A stretch of 64,000 nt of DNA from NCBI GenBank assembly GCA_037903355.1, contig JBAJFE010000029.1, forward strand, positions 186,001 through 250,000. Direction: 5' to 3'. The notes under the pieces were generated by a model, which saw nothing but the letters and a program-made list of their open reading frames with translations, had not been told where the DNA came from and did no database searches. This document shows, one piece after another, positions 46,346 to 58,500 of this stretch. The translations under genes and the position numbers were made by a program. Position 1 is the first letter of the stretch. Every line of letters begins with the position of its first letter. This DNA is from Trichuris trichiura (Eukaryota > Nematoda > Enoplea > Trichinellida > Trichuridae).

Positions 46346-46969
46346 GACGCTTTTTTCTTATGATAAAACTGCTAGACCGTATAAAGACGTTCCATCTTCA
46401 TGTGAGGTAGTCTTCGCAAATCTTGACTACAAATCCAATAAATCTTAAAAGGAAACTTTTGTCACACAAACCTATTTTCAAGACGAAAGTTTGGCAGCTG
46501 AGCGTGGAAAAAGTTTCGACCAATTCCGTATGACTAAGGAATTTTTTTGGCCTACCTTCATTCACTCGGCAAAGAAGAGCAGTTACAGATCGTCTGAAAT
46601 ACTTAGACCACCTGAAATACTTAGACCTGAAAAACACTGCACACGTGTCAAGAATTAGATTTAGATTCGTTACTGCCTTTTCCATTTGGCACGGACCAGT
46701 GCAAAAATCGAACTTTTAAATTGAAGAGTTTTAAAATGCAGATTAAAAGTTCGTTGTCCGGTTTTCACCAGATCGAAAAGACAACAGCAAAATTCATTGT
46801 TGAAATCTTCGGTAAACTGCGTGTCACAGGTACTCTAGTAAACGCGAAAGAACCGAGGGCGAGAAAAGAGAAGAGCACAACCACGCAAGAACGGGGTGGG
46901 GCCCTGAGGAGATGTGCGTCTCGAAAGGGGGCCCTGGCGCAGAAAAGGTTGGGAATCACTGGCTTAAAT

Positions 46970-47473
46970 AAACGCCGGAACCTCGTGATGCATGGAACTG
47001 AATAGACAGAATAAGACTAAAAAACGCGTTAAGTTACGAAACGCCATCCCGGTGCACTACTGAAGAAGGGAATGCGCTATCGTACTTTAAAACAAGCAGA
47101 TAGACAGATAAGCTACTTTTGGGACGGACAGCGTTGCTACCACAACTTTTTACAAGCTTAATATGACATTCTAACTTGCCAAGGATATCTGCAAATACAT
47201 TTTTCATTGTGTTATTAAACCAGTTACTGCAGTCTGCAGGTAGAGTTTAATTTTAAATTTTAACTACATTTTTTCTTTGCTTTGATGCTTTTTTAAAGAC
47301 AGTTCAATGCTATTAAGCTAAATGGCACTCAGCTGACTTGACATGTACTTGAAAACTGTTTACCGTAACTTCAGCAATAGTAACGTTTTGATTTCCTTGA
47401 TCAAAACTTTACGTAACATCGCAGCATTTCCCATAGCTATGCTTTTGATATGAGTTTTGTTTGGTATTTTTAG
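46970..47473. other. Spacer after the hAT element
   Basis: A short unremarkable stretch; no gene or repeat recognised. Confidence 0.5.
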
Positions 47474-47651
47474 CCAAGCAATTTATTTCAGCCCGCTGAC
47501 TGAAACATTATCATTCTTCTATTTGGTAGTCTTCGTGGTCCAACAGTATTCGCGCAAAAGCAAATCAAGCAAAAAGGAAGAATTAGCTCAAGGGACAAGG
47601 CGTATTCGCAGCTGTGGACCGACTGGCTTTAATCACATATGGCTTGCATAA
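47474..47651 (+). CDS. Possible terminal exon of a small membrane protein
   Basis: After acceptor-like sites at 47473 and 47491 a frame encodes a hydrophobic stretch (LSFFYLVVFVVQQ), a basic serine/lysine segment (YSRKSKSSKKEELAQG) and the end GFNHIWLA before TAA 47649-47651. A single helix followed by a basic tail is plausible for a small ER protein; a faint similarity to selenoprotein K (helix, QQ, basic tail, RRI) was noted but is too weak to use. No upstream exon or start was found. Confidence 0.25.
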
Positions 47652-47829
47652 GTTAAACATTCCTGGCCGGATGTACATATACATTATAGGCAAAAGTCTA
47701 ACAGTTGAAATTAAAAAGAGAAAGTCCAAGGATTCATCAGGTCACTGCTTGATATTGCAGTGGACTGCCTGAAAATCCAAGCATTAATTTAACGACATGT
47801 AAGGGCTGGACAAGGGCATGTTCCTTCGG

Positions 47830-48631
47830 TCAGTCTTCATCAGACAAAATGTCACTGCCTTCTGAATTGTCGCCCGAAGTTACTCCTAAAATAGCAGTAC
47901 TGTAAAACGTCGTTCGCTCCTAAAATGAATTTGCAAGGCAAACCTTCGTCTTCATCCACCCAGTGAAGTACTTGACAAGATGAAATGGCGCCATAAATGT
48001 CGGTCACTAAATGCTACATTAAAGTTCGCTTTTCAACGATCGCTGCAACTTACATGATTCCTTGTCTTCGGGAACAAGTCGAAGCATAACATAACCTTCT
48101 CCAGCTGCGTTTCCAGCTTCTTCGTTGCCGTTAATCGACGCAGTACTGGCGTGGGGACTGACTCCGCATATCTGATTGAGAACTAGCAAAAGGGTAAGCA
48201 TTACACAACGAATATAAAGCTTTCCAGACTACTAAACGACTTAAAGCATTGCTACAGTAAAGGAACAGAAAAACATTCGTAATTCTTTCTTCGAAAATTA
48301 AACAATGTAAAGCTAAGGGGCAAATATAAGCCAACAAGTGGTCTGAAAACTAGCTAAACATAAAAGATACTTTCACCATACCGTCTAGGCTAGTCATCAG
48401 CATGAGCAAAATGCATTCCCTGTTGAAGTCAGTGAGATCTCTGGATATCGCGAACATTGATAGCGCTTGATATGGAATACTAATATTTGTTCCATTATTG
48501 CCAGCCCATGCAATAACGTTTTCCGCGATAAACAAAGTGCCAGCACCAACAGAATTCTTTTCAACATACGCAACGACACCGTCCAGTTTTAGACGCACTC
48601 CGTCGGTAGGCGGTGGTAGATTGGTAATCAT
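47830..48631 (-). CDS. CLNS1A: Methylosome subunit pICln
   Basis: Chaperone that holds Sm proteins for the PRMT5 complex during snRNP assembly. Four minus-strand exons, 48631-48382, 48182-48054, 48006-47944 and 47885-47830, are each linked in phase 1 and give 165 residues. Exon 1 encodes the PH-like fold: LPPPTDGVRLKL, GTLFIAENVIAW, SIPYQALSMFAISRDLTDF, ECILLML. Exon 2 has an acidic-loop remnant (NGNEEAGNAAGEG) and then YVMLRLVPEDKES, corresponding to the vertebrate FRFVP(S/E)DK block. Exon 3 gives AISSCQVLHWVDEDE, and exon 4 the acidic end SDILSDED. The usual approximately 70-residue C-terminal extension with the second acidic domain is absent, so the protein is about 70 residues shorter than in vertebrates. 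Confidence 0.85.
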
Positions 48632-50382
48632 TACTGCGGGATTTTCCTATAAGACGTTGTTAAACTTCTGAAACCTTTACACTATCACGTAAAAGCATTT
48701 AAAAACACTACAGTATGAAAGTCAAACTGCAGGCTCTGCGTCATTGTATTCGCTCTGCGGTGAATCATAGCAATTAAAGCAACAAGATAAAGCCGCCGAA
48801 AGGCAACCTTACTCTCTCGCTTGAAATTATAAAACTGGATGAAATAATAATTGCTTTATCAGATGATGAAAGTAATAAACTCTAGCGGTCACTTTTGTAA
48901 AGAATTCAGGTGAATAAAGGGTTTCCAGCAGAGGAATCTTTGTTTATCAAACTTGCGTAGTAGGAATCTCGTTCAGCTTTATAGTAATGTCAGTTTGAAC
49001 ACAGTTTTTACACCCTATTTTCATTGACGACGAAGCTACCCTATTCCGAAGCTTGACCATGTCGCTCTATTAGTACCAGTAATGCTGCTTTCCAAAACGC
49101 GTTCTTTTAGCATTTATCAAGTCTTAGCATGCAGTCATTATTAGTAGCTTGCAGTTTGAAGCTTTAGCGTTTTAATTTTTCAGTTCGCACAACTGACTAC
49201 TTTGTTATCCCTTTCAAAGCTGAACATTATTTCGGATTAGATGGCTTCGGCTTTTTGTTTGCCTAACGTTCACTTCACTCCCGTTGTTTACTAACGTCAC
49301 AGCGTACCTGCTTTTCGTTGCTTACTTTCATGGGTTGTTGTATCTTTGCGGGGTTTAGCAAACGAAATCCGAAAGTTAAGCATGCTGTGTTTGCCATGTT
49401 TGATTGTTCTGATAGCCTCGAACTTTTTGCTGAAAATTTAAATTTGAAACGCTAATTATTAACAGCCAACTTTTATCCCTAAGTAAAATAAACTACAAAA
49501 TATTCATTAAGGAATTTCATTTAAGAAATAAGCTTTCCTGTTGGTAATTTCAGTAATTAATGAGTGGACGCTCAAGGAATAGACGGGCGGTTATCTGCTT
49601 TTCAATAACCACAGTATTTTATAATATAGTCAATAACCACAGTATTTAGTCATTTTATAACAGTCAATAACCATTTTATAATATAGTCAATAACCAATAA
49701 CCCCATGTATTCAATAACCACAGTATTTTAGTCATGAGTCATTTGACCAACCTGCACGCCATTAAATGCATACGAACAAACTTTCACTCTGATTAACATT
49801 TGTAAAAGTGAAGTCGGAGATTCGTACATGTCTGTGCCTGTCAGAATACAAAATGTTGTAATGTGAAGTAGGGATAGCCGTCGAACTAATGCAAATTTTT
49901 AGTGTTCATTCGTATACGAAGGCAAGAAAACCCATGTTCTTGTTGCCGAGTTTGAAGACATTTATCATATAACTGTTACTCAACTGGGGAAATTCTCTGT
50001 TGTGGTAATGTATTCATTCGGCTGATATTAACTCGATTTTTCTGACAAATTTGTGAAAAAACGAATTAAAAAGTAAACTCCGCATTGCGGAATTTTTCGA
50101 ATGACCCTCCTTCGAATAATACGTTGCCCGTAACCGCTTGTTTCCATTTTGTACTGCAGTATTTAGCTTGCCTGTAATTCATGAGCGCATGCCTATTCCT
50201 ATTTCTTCGGAACTACTATCGTACTCCTTATGTTCTTGTTCGCACTGTTAACACTTCTCAGCGTTTGTAAGTTGGGAAAGTAAACTGAGCTATGCTAACT
50301 AAAACCATCCAACTTTTACATTGGGACATCATTAATATTACCAGCTTTAGGTTATGCCATATTGCGTTTACTTTAATTCCGC
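48632..50382. other. Intergenic region with a minisatellite
   Basis: No gene recognised. The only structure is the tandem repeat at 49603-49735. The divergent promoters of pICln (-) and the PAC3-like gene (+) must lie at the two ends. Confidence 0.5.
49603..49735. repeat. Minisatellite of CAATAACCACAGTATTTTA units
   Basis: CAATAACC occurs at least five times in 130 bp, alternating with ACAGTATTT and TTTATAATATAGT blocks, in units of about 25-35 bp of uneven length. Units are not regular enough or separated by unique spacers as a CRISPR would require. Confidence 0.8.
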
Positions 50383-50734
50383 ATGTGTTCCCTTGCCAGA
50401 GTCTGCATTTCTTTCCTGTCTGATGCATATGTTATGCTTTTTAAGGTCAAAGTGACGTCCTCGCAGGTTATGCCTGGCTTGAGTGCTCAGGCACATGCAG
50501 TTTATAACGCAAAAGTTCTCCTCGGACCTGACGAAGTAAAAGTGATAAAGAAATCAGTCATAACTCTTATATGTTGTTTTATAGGTTGCTTTTCAGGTAA
50601 TAGCACGTCAGCTGGCCAGCCTGTACTCTCTTGACATGAAACCGTCAGTGATCTTTTTCGGCTTGACCAATCCTACGCCGGAATACGCGCGGTGCTTGCT
50701 TGAAAATGTAAAGCATCATCTATTAAAGAAATAG
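50383..50734 (+). CDS. PSMG3: Proteasome assembly chaperone 3-like protein (3' part)
   Basis: PAC3 works with PAC4 to assemble the alpha ring of the 20S proteasome. Two exons are supported, 50383-50535 and 50597-50734 (TAG 50732-50734), joined in phase 0 over a 61-nt intron. AVYNAKVLLGPDE, just before the donor, matches the conserved TTKVLLGQDEP of PAC3. The next exon (VIARQLASLYSLDMKPSVIF then FGLTNP) matches the IHVFAKNLVAFVSQ...AVLLAVAVKD segment in length and pattern. A closing helix (PEYARCLLENVKHHLLKK) fits the family's C-terminal helix. An ATG at 50383 opens this frame, but total length (96 residues) is shorter than the usual about 120, so one or more 5' exons may be missed. Confidence 0.6.
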
Positions 50735-52592
50735 GCACATTTTTAGCAGGTTCTTAATGCTTTGCTTTGCGTTGGTCATGACTGAATGAACGTATGTTAG
50801 TAGATAAACAAACATCGCAGCAGAAAGTTCTTAACGAACTTCTTCTAGCGGCGAGCGTTTTCATCATTAAAAGAACAGCTCCAAAAAGATAAGCTCTCTT
50901 GTCTGTTTTCTGAACGCTATTTTTTCGGATCATGTTTCTTGCCGCCCTACCGTCTGAGAAATGCAGGTTCCTTTATGACAAAATTGCTATTCATTCTTTT
51001 CTGCTCATTCCGGCAAGCATAACGGTCCTTTTTTTCTGCTCTTATTTAGGATGAAGCCAAGATAAACGCGTTATTTTTAAGATTAGGCTTAGTAAAAGGT
51101 AGAACGGAATAACCTGCAAACTTACAGTATGACAATGGGGCGAGTAAGAGGCAAAACACCGAACCTTCTTGATATTAATATTACTCAGTCGGTTTTTCAT
51201 ACGAATTTGTTAATTGTAAGGGATCAGGATAAGTGCAATTTGCATTTTCCTCAGTCTTCAGTACGCGATGAAGTAAAGTATCTTGCTTTGCAAGTATGCT
51301 TACTAAAATGCTCGTAGTAATTTTCCATATGCTAAAAAGAGTTTATTGAAAGCTATGTTTACATAGGTATAAGTGGGTCTTTTCTTAATATGTTAAAATA
51401 CCGGCGGGAAAATATGCCTGTAAACTATTTATGAATAAACGTTCTTATTACGAATTGAGTCAAGCAAGAGCGATTCATTTTGAAGATATGACATCAAGTG
51501 GGAAATAACTGAGGCCCTTATTACGAAGAAAAAAATTAATGCTGCTTTGTCAGCCACCTGTGGCGAGTATGGTCAACTTTAAAAAGCAGGCGGACTCTGT
51601 TAATCAGCATTACCGAAATGCCTACAAAAATTAACCATAATACAATATATAATATTAAAATTTGGATTTTCATGCTAATGGGAGTTTAATTTCATGTTTC
51701 CAGATGAGCTCGACGGTCTAACCCTGCTTAAGGTTGATTGTAAGGGAATGCTATTTATTGAATCAAATTTCCATGCAGCTTTCGGGACTACTCGCATTTC
51801 TTCATCAGTGTACCCGAATAGGATGACTATTGTGCATGCTACATTTTCTATTTCGGTCTCTCTTTTTCTCTAACTTTGAAAAGCGATGGCTGTGAGAAGA
51901 GCTATAGGGCTTCATATTTTTTGAATTGAAAATCGGCAAAACTAAATCTACCAGCTAACCTATGGCAATTTCATACATGCACTCGTACAGATAACGAACT
52001 TTTTATTTGGCTCATCTGTTACTGTAAGCTACGATCCTGCAAATCGAATAGAGTACCGTTTACCTGAAGCAATTTGTTAACCTTTTCGTTGTGTTATTTT
52101 CGTTTGCCGTAAGTGAATCTTATTTGTAGTTCGTTCGTTAGAATTCTGAGAAGAAAGGGACATGATTTTTCTGTTCGTATCTTAACTTCATTTTGCGTTA
52201 GGTGCTTGTACTTCAATCTCTTGAATTAGATTGAACCTGTCGTATTACTGTGCGTAGCTGTAAGCTTGTTTGATTCGTAGGTAAGATCAGACTATATTGG
52301 TGAATCTTCGCTTTTTGCAAGTAGGCTTGACGCGGCTACTTAGTTCTGACCATTGGTGGAGCGTTTTGTTGTTTCTAGATAAGCATGTCTGCTTGCTAGC
52401 TTTCTTGCTTATACGATGTAGAAGAGTTTGTTGCTGCTCTGGAAAAAATGGTTCCACCCAGAATTGCAGCCGTTGGTTTGTAGCTGGGCTTTCAACTTCC
52501 CTTTCATATCCAGATTTTGCATACATAATTTCTTTAGGGTTGTTTTATTTGTAGAAAGTTCCATCCATCACTGTTAGCAAAGTTTGCTTCGA
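50735..52592. other. Intergenic region without recognised genes
   Basis: Short frames only, none with family resemblance. The right end should carry the promoter of the HMG-box gene. Confidence 0.5.
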
Positions 52593-53372
52593 ATGGACGA
52601 TACGATGGCTCCCGAAAAAGAAATACCTTTGGAACACTTAAAGGAACTTAAGCAGAAGATAGCCGACGTTTTCCACAATAACGCTGGTTCAATCAAGTCA
52701 TGGAATTCATTCCCGTTTGAACAGGTTACTTTTGCTGATTACACAGCAGATACCTTACGTGAGCAATGGAGAAGATTAAAATCGAAGGCCCATCGCCAGT
52801 GCACGATAGAGCAAGATATGGAGTTGGTTGAAGCGACGCTAAATCGAGCAGGCATGCGTCGTACCAATAAGCTGCCATCAGATTTCCCGAAAAAACCGCT
52901 GTCCGCTTTCTCTCTTTTCATTTTGAAGCTTTCCAAAAAAGGCGTGTTGAACCATAAGGATCGGTTCAGTGAAGCAGCTATGTTGTGGAAACAGCTCGAC
53001 CCTGCGAAAAAAGAGAAATTTTTGAAAAAGCAAAGGCTGGCTGTACTAAAGCACGGAAAAGAAGTAGAACGGTTCAAGGCAGCCCATCCAGAATTCACCG
53101 ACGCCTTGAAAACAAAAAGGAGACCAAATAAGAAAACTGCGCAGGTTAGTGAACAGCCAACTTCTTCATCTTCTTCGAACGACGAAACTGTTGATCTCCA
53201 CGAATCTGGCCTTCAAAATTTCATGTTGGCAAAGCAGGAAAAATATGCCAGAAAGTACAACCTGAAAGGTGAAGAGCTAAAGAAAAAGTTAATAAAAAAG
53301 TTCGACCATTTAAGTGTGGAAAAACAGCTCAAGTGGAAGAACTGCGCTCTTACGGAAAATGGGATTAATTGA
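52593..53372 (+). CDS. HMG-box protein of the UBF (nucleolar transcription factor) type
   Basis: A 259-residue frame in a single exon, starting at the first ATG 52593. Residues 1-85 are a helical region with FADYTADTLREQWRRLKSK, resembling the N-terminal dimerisation/first-box part of UBF. Residues about 99-168 form an HMG box: FPKKPLSAFSLFILKLSKKG through LDPAKKEKFLKKQ to FKAAHPEF, with the PKKPLSAF start typical of UBF boxes. A basic/serine linker (SSSSSND) leads to a weaker second box at about 210-255 (LQNFMLAKQEKYARKYNLKG). UBF family members activate rRNA transcription by RNA polymerase I; vertebrate UBF has five or six boxes and an acidic tail, both reduced here. It could be a UBF paralogue or a general HMG-box chromatin protein. 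A 5' noncoding exon is possible. Confidence 0.7.
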   Translation: MDDTMAPEKEIPLEHLKELKQKIADVFHNNAGSIKSWNSFPFEQVTFADYTADTLREQWRRLKSKAHRQCTIEQDMELVEATLNRAGMRRTNKLPSDFPKKPLSAFSLFILKLSKKGVLNHKDRFSEAAMLWKQLDPAKKEKFLKKQRLAVLKHGKEVERFKAAHPEFTDALKTKRRPNKKTAQVSEQPTSSSSSNDETVDLHESGLQNFMLAKQEKYARKYNLKGEELKKKLIKKFDHLSVEKQLKWKNCALTENGIN

Positions 53373-54453
53373 TTGTTTGCTGGCTTTGGTGAAGTAAGAT
53401 ACTCACTGGGAGAAACAACATACGATGTATGTCAGCAGAATGATAGCGTTACTTGTTTTGGGCTGTTTTCTCCATTGTTATATATACCGTCATTTTACGA
53501 TATCAATCACTGTAGAGAAACTATCGTTTTGTTGCGCATCTGGTTTGCACAGCTTCGTTCTAACATCAGCAATGCAAATTATTAGTCAAATCGGCCGTTT
53601 GCCCACGTGACTTAACGTTTTGAATTTGCTCTCTGCGCTTATGCGCTTTTTAATCCATTTGTTTCGAAGGATGTGACACTAAACTGATCTTCATCATCTA
53701 AAATGCGGTCGTGGTCTTTTTTACTTTGTTCCCTGCACATATATGGTCTTTGCGTAATCTTCACTGCACCTTCAGGGGAAGCACAATTGGTGACAATACA
53801 GCATACTTGTAAGAATTGAATCTTCGAGTTTTGCTATTTTTCTCTTTCTTTACTCAGCTGCTTCAAGGTTAATAATATTTCAGCTGAAATTCTTTTAATT
53901 CTCCGTGTACAAAGCTTTACGTCATCTGAAAACAAATAGTATGCGCAGAATACAAAATACATTCGTAAATGTTGCATGAATAAAAAGGTAAATAAAAGCC
54001 TTCTTTAGGATATTTTTGAAACGACAAGTGCGAGTTGTACGCCGTGTTCACTTTTCTACCAAGTTTGTAAGTGATGTGCACGTACATTCGTGTTACTGTC
54101 AAATGGGTATACTCTTTTGTTGACGGTGAAGCGGTAAACTTTCGCTAGCAACACTGCTCCTCTTGGACGAATAGCATTTGTAGTGCCATTCTGTAAGGAC
54201 TGAATTACTTTGGTAAGGTGAATTTAATGACACACTGTTTTTCTAAAGCCGCATCTAGTTAGGCAGGTAAGGCGATGGATGACCTTTGCTGCTATAAGTG
54301 ATTGTTTAGCCTTTGAAGCCAATGCTATTTTATCTTGAGTGTGAAAGCAAGGGAAAGAGCGAAACGTCTGTAAATTTTTCTGCAGCTACTACGACAAAAG
54401 AAACGGTCGTTTGGAAGAGCTCAACTTAGCATATTCGCATAGCGAGTGCGCTT
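53373..54453. other. Spacer between the HMG-box gene and the nested element
   Basis: Contains the HMG-box gene 3' flank; no gene or repeat recognised. Confidence 0.5.
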
Positions 54454-54811
54454 CAGTTTGACCTAGCCAACTTGACTTCAAGTCAACTTTGCGTGGAAGC
54501 AATTGGTCCTACGGCCATAGCTGCATTTACGTATACGATTTTTGCTTGGTGCGAATCCAGTATATTTAATACATAGAAGGTATGTGTACTATCTACACAG
54601 CTACAACCTATGTACGTAGTACATACTACTTCAACTATTTTCTATTCTCCAAAGTTTTTACAACATATGCGTAGTATAGAGGTTGTATATGGCATGCATT
54701 CAAGATATTCATTGAATTTGCGGCATTCACGCAGTATACTTTGCCTATAAGCATAATGCCTGCTATAGCCGCATTTTCTGTGTTACGCATGTAGTATGTA
54801 TGCCGTGTGTA

Positions 54812-55080
54812 TTTGCATACGAAGAATATTTACGTTATATATGACTTATACGTGGTACACATTGCTTATAAATAGGATATCTATAGCATAAATGCTCTCT
54901 ACAGCACAGATACAGTACCTATGTTGTATATATTTGCATAGTGAGAAAATTTGGCGTATATGTGGCATAAACACAGTGTACATTGCTTATAAGCAGGACA
55001 GTTGTGATATACGGAGTTTAGGGTTAAATGTGCATTATCTATGGTGTATATTTGTCTACAGGACGTATTTACCATATGTG
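54812..55080. repeat. Degenerate tandem repeat of about 120 bp in the foldback arm
   Basis: The anchors TATTTGCATA/TATTTGTCTA recur near 54812, 54931 and 55051, each followed by a GTGGTAC/GTGGCAT-type block and, in the first two, by ACATTGCTTATAA. The period is about 120 bp with strong divergence between units. Confidence 0.65.
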
Positions 55081-55521
55081 TGGTACGGGTGTGGCATACT
55101 GCATCTGTACCACAGTGACACTAGATATTACAGATATCTTTGTTATAAGCAATGTATACCATGTGTATGCCATAGGCGCCATAAACAATCGTTCCATGCA
55201 ACAATGTGCACCATAAGCACCGCCTGTGTGCCTTGGGATTGTCCATAAATATGTCCTGTATGCAAATGTGTGCCGTAGATAGTGTACGTATGGCCGTAGA
55301 CTCTATACAGCTGGCCCTCGTTATTCGCGGTTAATTCGTCCAACATTTTGAGCATCTTACCGCGTAAGGTTGAATTCTGCGTTATATAGGCTACCCTATG
55401 AAAAAGGCTAAATAGCTTGTATTCTAGCTTCGTATTTCGTCCTGTCCGCTTGAATTCCTTCCGGAACGGTTATCATACCTAGTGATACTTCGAAGCTTGG
55501 TACTACGGAATCTAGTTACGT

Positions 55522-58500
55522 CAGTGTTTCCCAACCTTTTTTGAGCCAGGGCCCCCTTTCGCGACCTTCAACTTGCCAGGGCCCCCCGTCATTCTCCCCA
55601 ACGTAATTCTCCTGCTTCTGTTATCCTCAGGTGCGCCTACTGTGGTTACGTTGTTGTCAATTTGTACAAGTAGTTCAGCACTTGAAAGAGCCGGCAGAAT
55701 GTAGAATTGATTTCGCTGCCTACCGTGTTTGCCAAAGAAAAAACAGTTAAGCCGGGCCATCTTTAAAAACCTTATTAACCTGCGGATCTTGTCAGCCGCA
55801 AGTAGGACCCCATGGTTTGCGCTGTGAAAGTTGAGTGTGCGATTAATGGCTGGAAAACCTGGCGATGCGAAGTCGACGCTGAATTTCTTTTCTACACTAG
55901 AGCAAAATGGCTAGTAAGGAAGCCAGCCAGCTGCCATATACGGCGAATGCTCCTAGCGATATTCGAAGCCGTTAACGCCATAAATTCTTTATTTGGCACT
56001 GAAGGCGTTCTTTTCGTATTACTGGACTTAAGCCGGCTAACTGCAGATCAGGGAGCATTCAGAGTACAAGCGCGGCATTGGGTTTCCTCTTCCTTAATTT
56101 TTCGGGCTGTTAGCAATGGTAGCGCAAATTGTAAGTGAGGCTGCGATGTTGTTCTCAGTGCTGCGCAACAATGAATCTAAATTCAATATTTCCTCGGAGC
56201 AAGACGACAGCCGCTTGATCTTACCTCACTTAGTGCGACGGTTGGGTCTGGTGCAATGCTAATAATTTATCCACGTCCGGCTCGATAGTCGTCAGAAGTA
56301 ATCTCAAGTCGCCTCGCCTGACTATCTGTAAGCGGTTTCTTTTTTTTCCGAGAAGGTCCGTTACCGCACTAAATCCGCGTTCAACCAAATAGGACGACGG
56401 AAAAGGGATGAGGAACTTCTTAGCTACGTTCCATAGCCTGGGATACAGCTGTCTGATTTCCTGCTGCAGCCAGAAACTGGTATAGCCGCCCTTCATCTTG
56501 GGCTTCAGCTCCTCGTTGGCTTGCATCTCAATGAGCTCTTCCTGGTAAGCCACTTCAACCTCGGCGAGGCATGTAAACGGGTCCAAAACCCAGTCCGGTA
56601 TCGTCATGGACAAAATATCTCTGTACCTTTCGCACATGTCCTCATGGAGCATGCTGAGATGGTCACAGAAGGAGCGTATGACATCGTCAGGGAGGCCGCC
56701 ATTCTTCTTGAGGTCGTCAAGGTTAGAGAACTGGCGGTACTCTCCGCGCCCCAGGTTTTGGCGGAAAATGGAAAGCTTGTCGATGAAAGCCTTTACAACC
56801 GTCTTGGTCTTGATAAGATTCAGTTGATCTCCTTGCAACTGCAAATTCATCTCGTTAAACCTTAAGTAGAGGTCCGACATGTAAGCTATGTCAGCTCTCG
56901 ATTTCTCCACGTTGTCGCATAATTCCGTATCCTCAGTTTTGAGAAACTGTACGACGGTGTCAAAAAGGGCATAGAAGCGGCTCAAGCAGGCGCCTCTTGA
57001 AAGCCAGCGTACTTCTGTGTGAAGCAGGAGCCGGTTAAAATCTTCGTCATTTTCTTCGCATAGTTGGCTGAACAATCTCTCTCTCTCTCAAGGCACTGCT
57101 TTTGATTTTATTAACCGCAGTGATCACGTACTGCAGCGAACGGTGCAGTCTGTCACTGAGCCGCTTCGCCACCAGATGTTGCCGGTGAATTACGCAGTGC
57201 ACGGCCAGCAAATCCGGTACCTTTTTTTTAAATACGAAAGGAACCCGCGATGGCGTCCAAGCATTGACGGGGCTCCATCCGTCGCGACAGCGATTACGTT
57301 CGTTAGTGGTATCTCCTTCTCTTTAAAAAAGTCTTCTACAGTACGAAATATTGATTCTCCTCTAGTGTCAGTCAGCAGTTCTCTTGCGAAGAGTAACTCC
57401 TGAACTAACTTGCCTTCCTTGATGAACCTAACATAGGCCAGCAGCAGCGCTTCGTTATGTGGCAACGTCGACTCATCCACCTGTAAAGAAAATTCCTCTG
57501 TTCTCAAGAGGTTGCAGAGCGTATTCTCCACATCAGCGCTCATTTCATCAATACGTCGCTGCACCGTATTGTTGCTTAAGGGAATCTTTTTAATTATTTC
57601 AGTTGCAGGAATGCGCAACACAGTACGCAGCACTTCCGAAACAGCCGGCAGTATCAGTTCTTCTCCGATGGCATGCGGCTTTCCAGATTTCGCGATTAAG
57701 AGGGAGATGTTATAGGACGCGCGCAATCTGTCGGTGTTTCGTCTTGATGCGGATGAAAAAATCCCTGCCAATTTAGGTCGCTTTTGGAAGTTATCTTGAA
57801 GAGATTGGAAGTAAGAAAGGTCTTTATTGGCCTTGTCACCGTGCATCGTTTTCAGGTGTTTTACTAATTTTGAAGGCTTCATCAGTTCATTCGCAAAAGC
57901 CTTTTCACAGATCAAGCAAAATGGTTGCTGCGAATTCGAGGGTGGCGGTATAAAACCGTATCTTAGATATTCGACGGTGTATTGCCTACATTTCTTTTTT
58001 GCTTCTGCCATCTGTAGAAATTTACATCCGTTACTAACAAGTTCAGAGCCAGACAGTAGCACAGTGGTATTAAGAAATCAAATAGCCAAGCGTCATCTAA
58101 GCTCCCACAGTAAGAACACAGGGGATTCCGTACCGGACGGCACTGTCCCTCAACGTCGGTCCTGGAAGCGGGAGCAGATCGCTTTCATGTGATCACCCCG
58201 CTCTTTCCTGATGGTAGCGACGGACAAATAGGCTCAAAATAAGTCTATGAAGCATGAGGTTGCGACAGGGTCGTTCTTGTCCTCGCGCGGCGGACAACGG
58301 AAAGCACGCGATAAAATTTTCTGCCCAGGTTTGCGGACATCTTCCCTCTCCTTGGTGTTGTCGTGTCATGTTTGAGAAGGTAGGCTGGCTGACAAAATTT
58401 CACACGGTTTCAAGTTCGGAAATACTTCCGCCCACCAAGGTCTGATGGCAAACAATGCCCGCAGTTCAGCGATGAACTCTCCGCTACTGGCTGTCTTTTT

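Larger units (their letters stand above)
45370..46961 (+). mobile_element. Non-autonomous hAT element, ZBED5-like family
   Basis: The 1,592-bp copy is flanked by the 8-bp direct repeat GCTTAAAT (45362-45369 and 46962-46969). It starts CAGTCATTCCCAACGGGGGC and ends, read inward, CCAGTGATTCCCAACC; GGGGGCCC motifs recur near both ends. Its left end matches the right end of the 55522-60535 element, and its right end matches that element's left end, so the two are the same family in opposite orientation. Only the transposase C-terminus remains (45467-45850). A nested palindrome lies at 46107-46345. Confidence 0.93.

Noticed and set aside
47474..47651. Selenoprotein K assignment
   Set aside because: Only one helix and a basic tail are shared; no Sec codon context or glycine-rich region is visible.
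49603..49735. CRISPR-like array
   Set aside because: Uneven units without unique spacers, in a eukaryotic context; it is a minisatellite.
54892..55248. Tyr/Cys-rich frame of 118 codons
   Set aside because: Falls in the degenerate 120-bp repeats of the foldback element.
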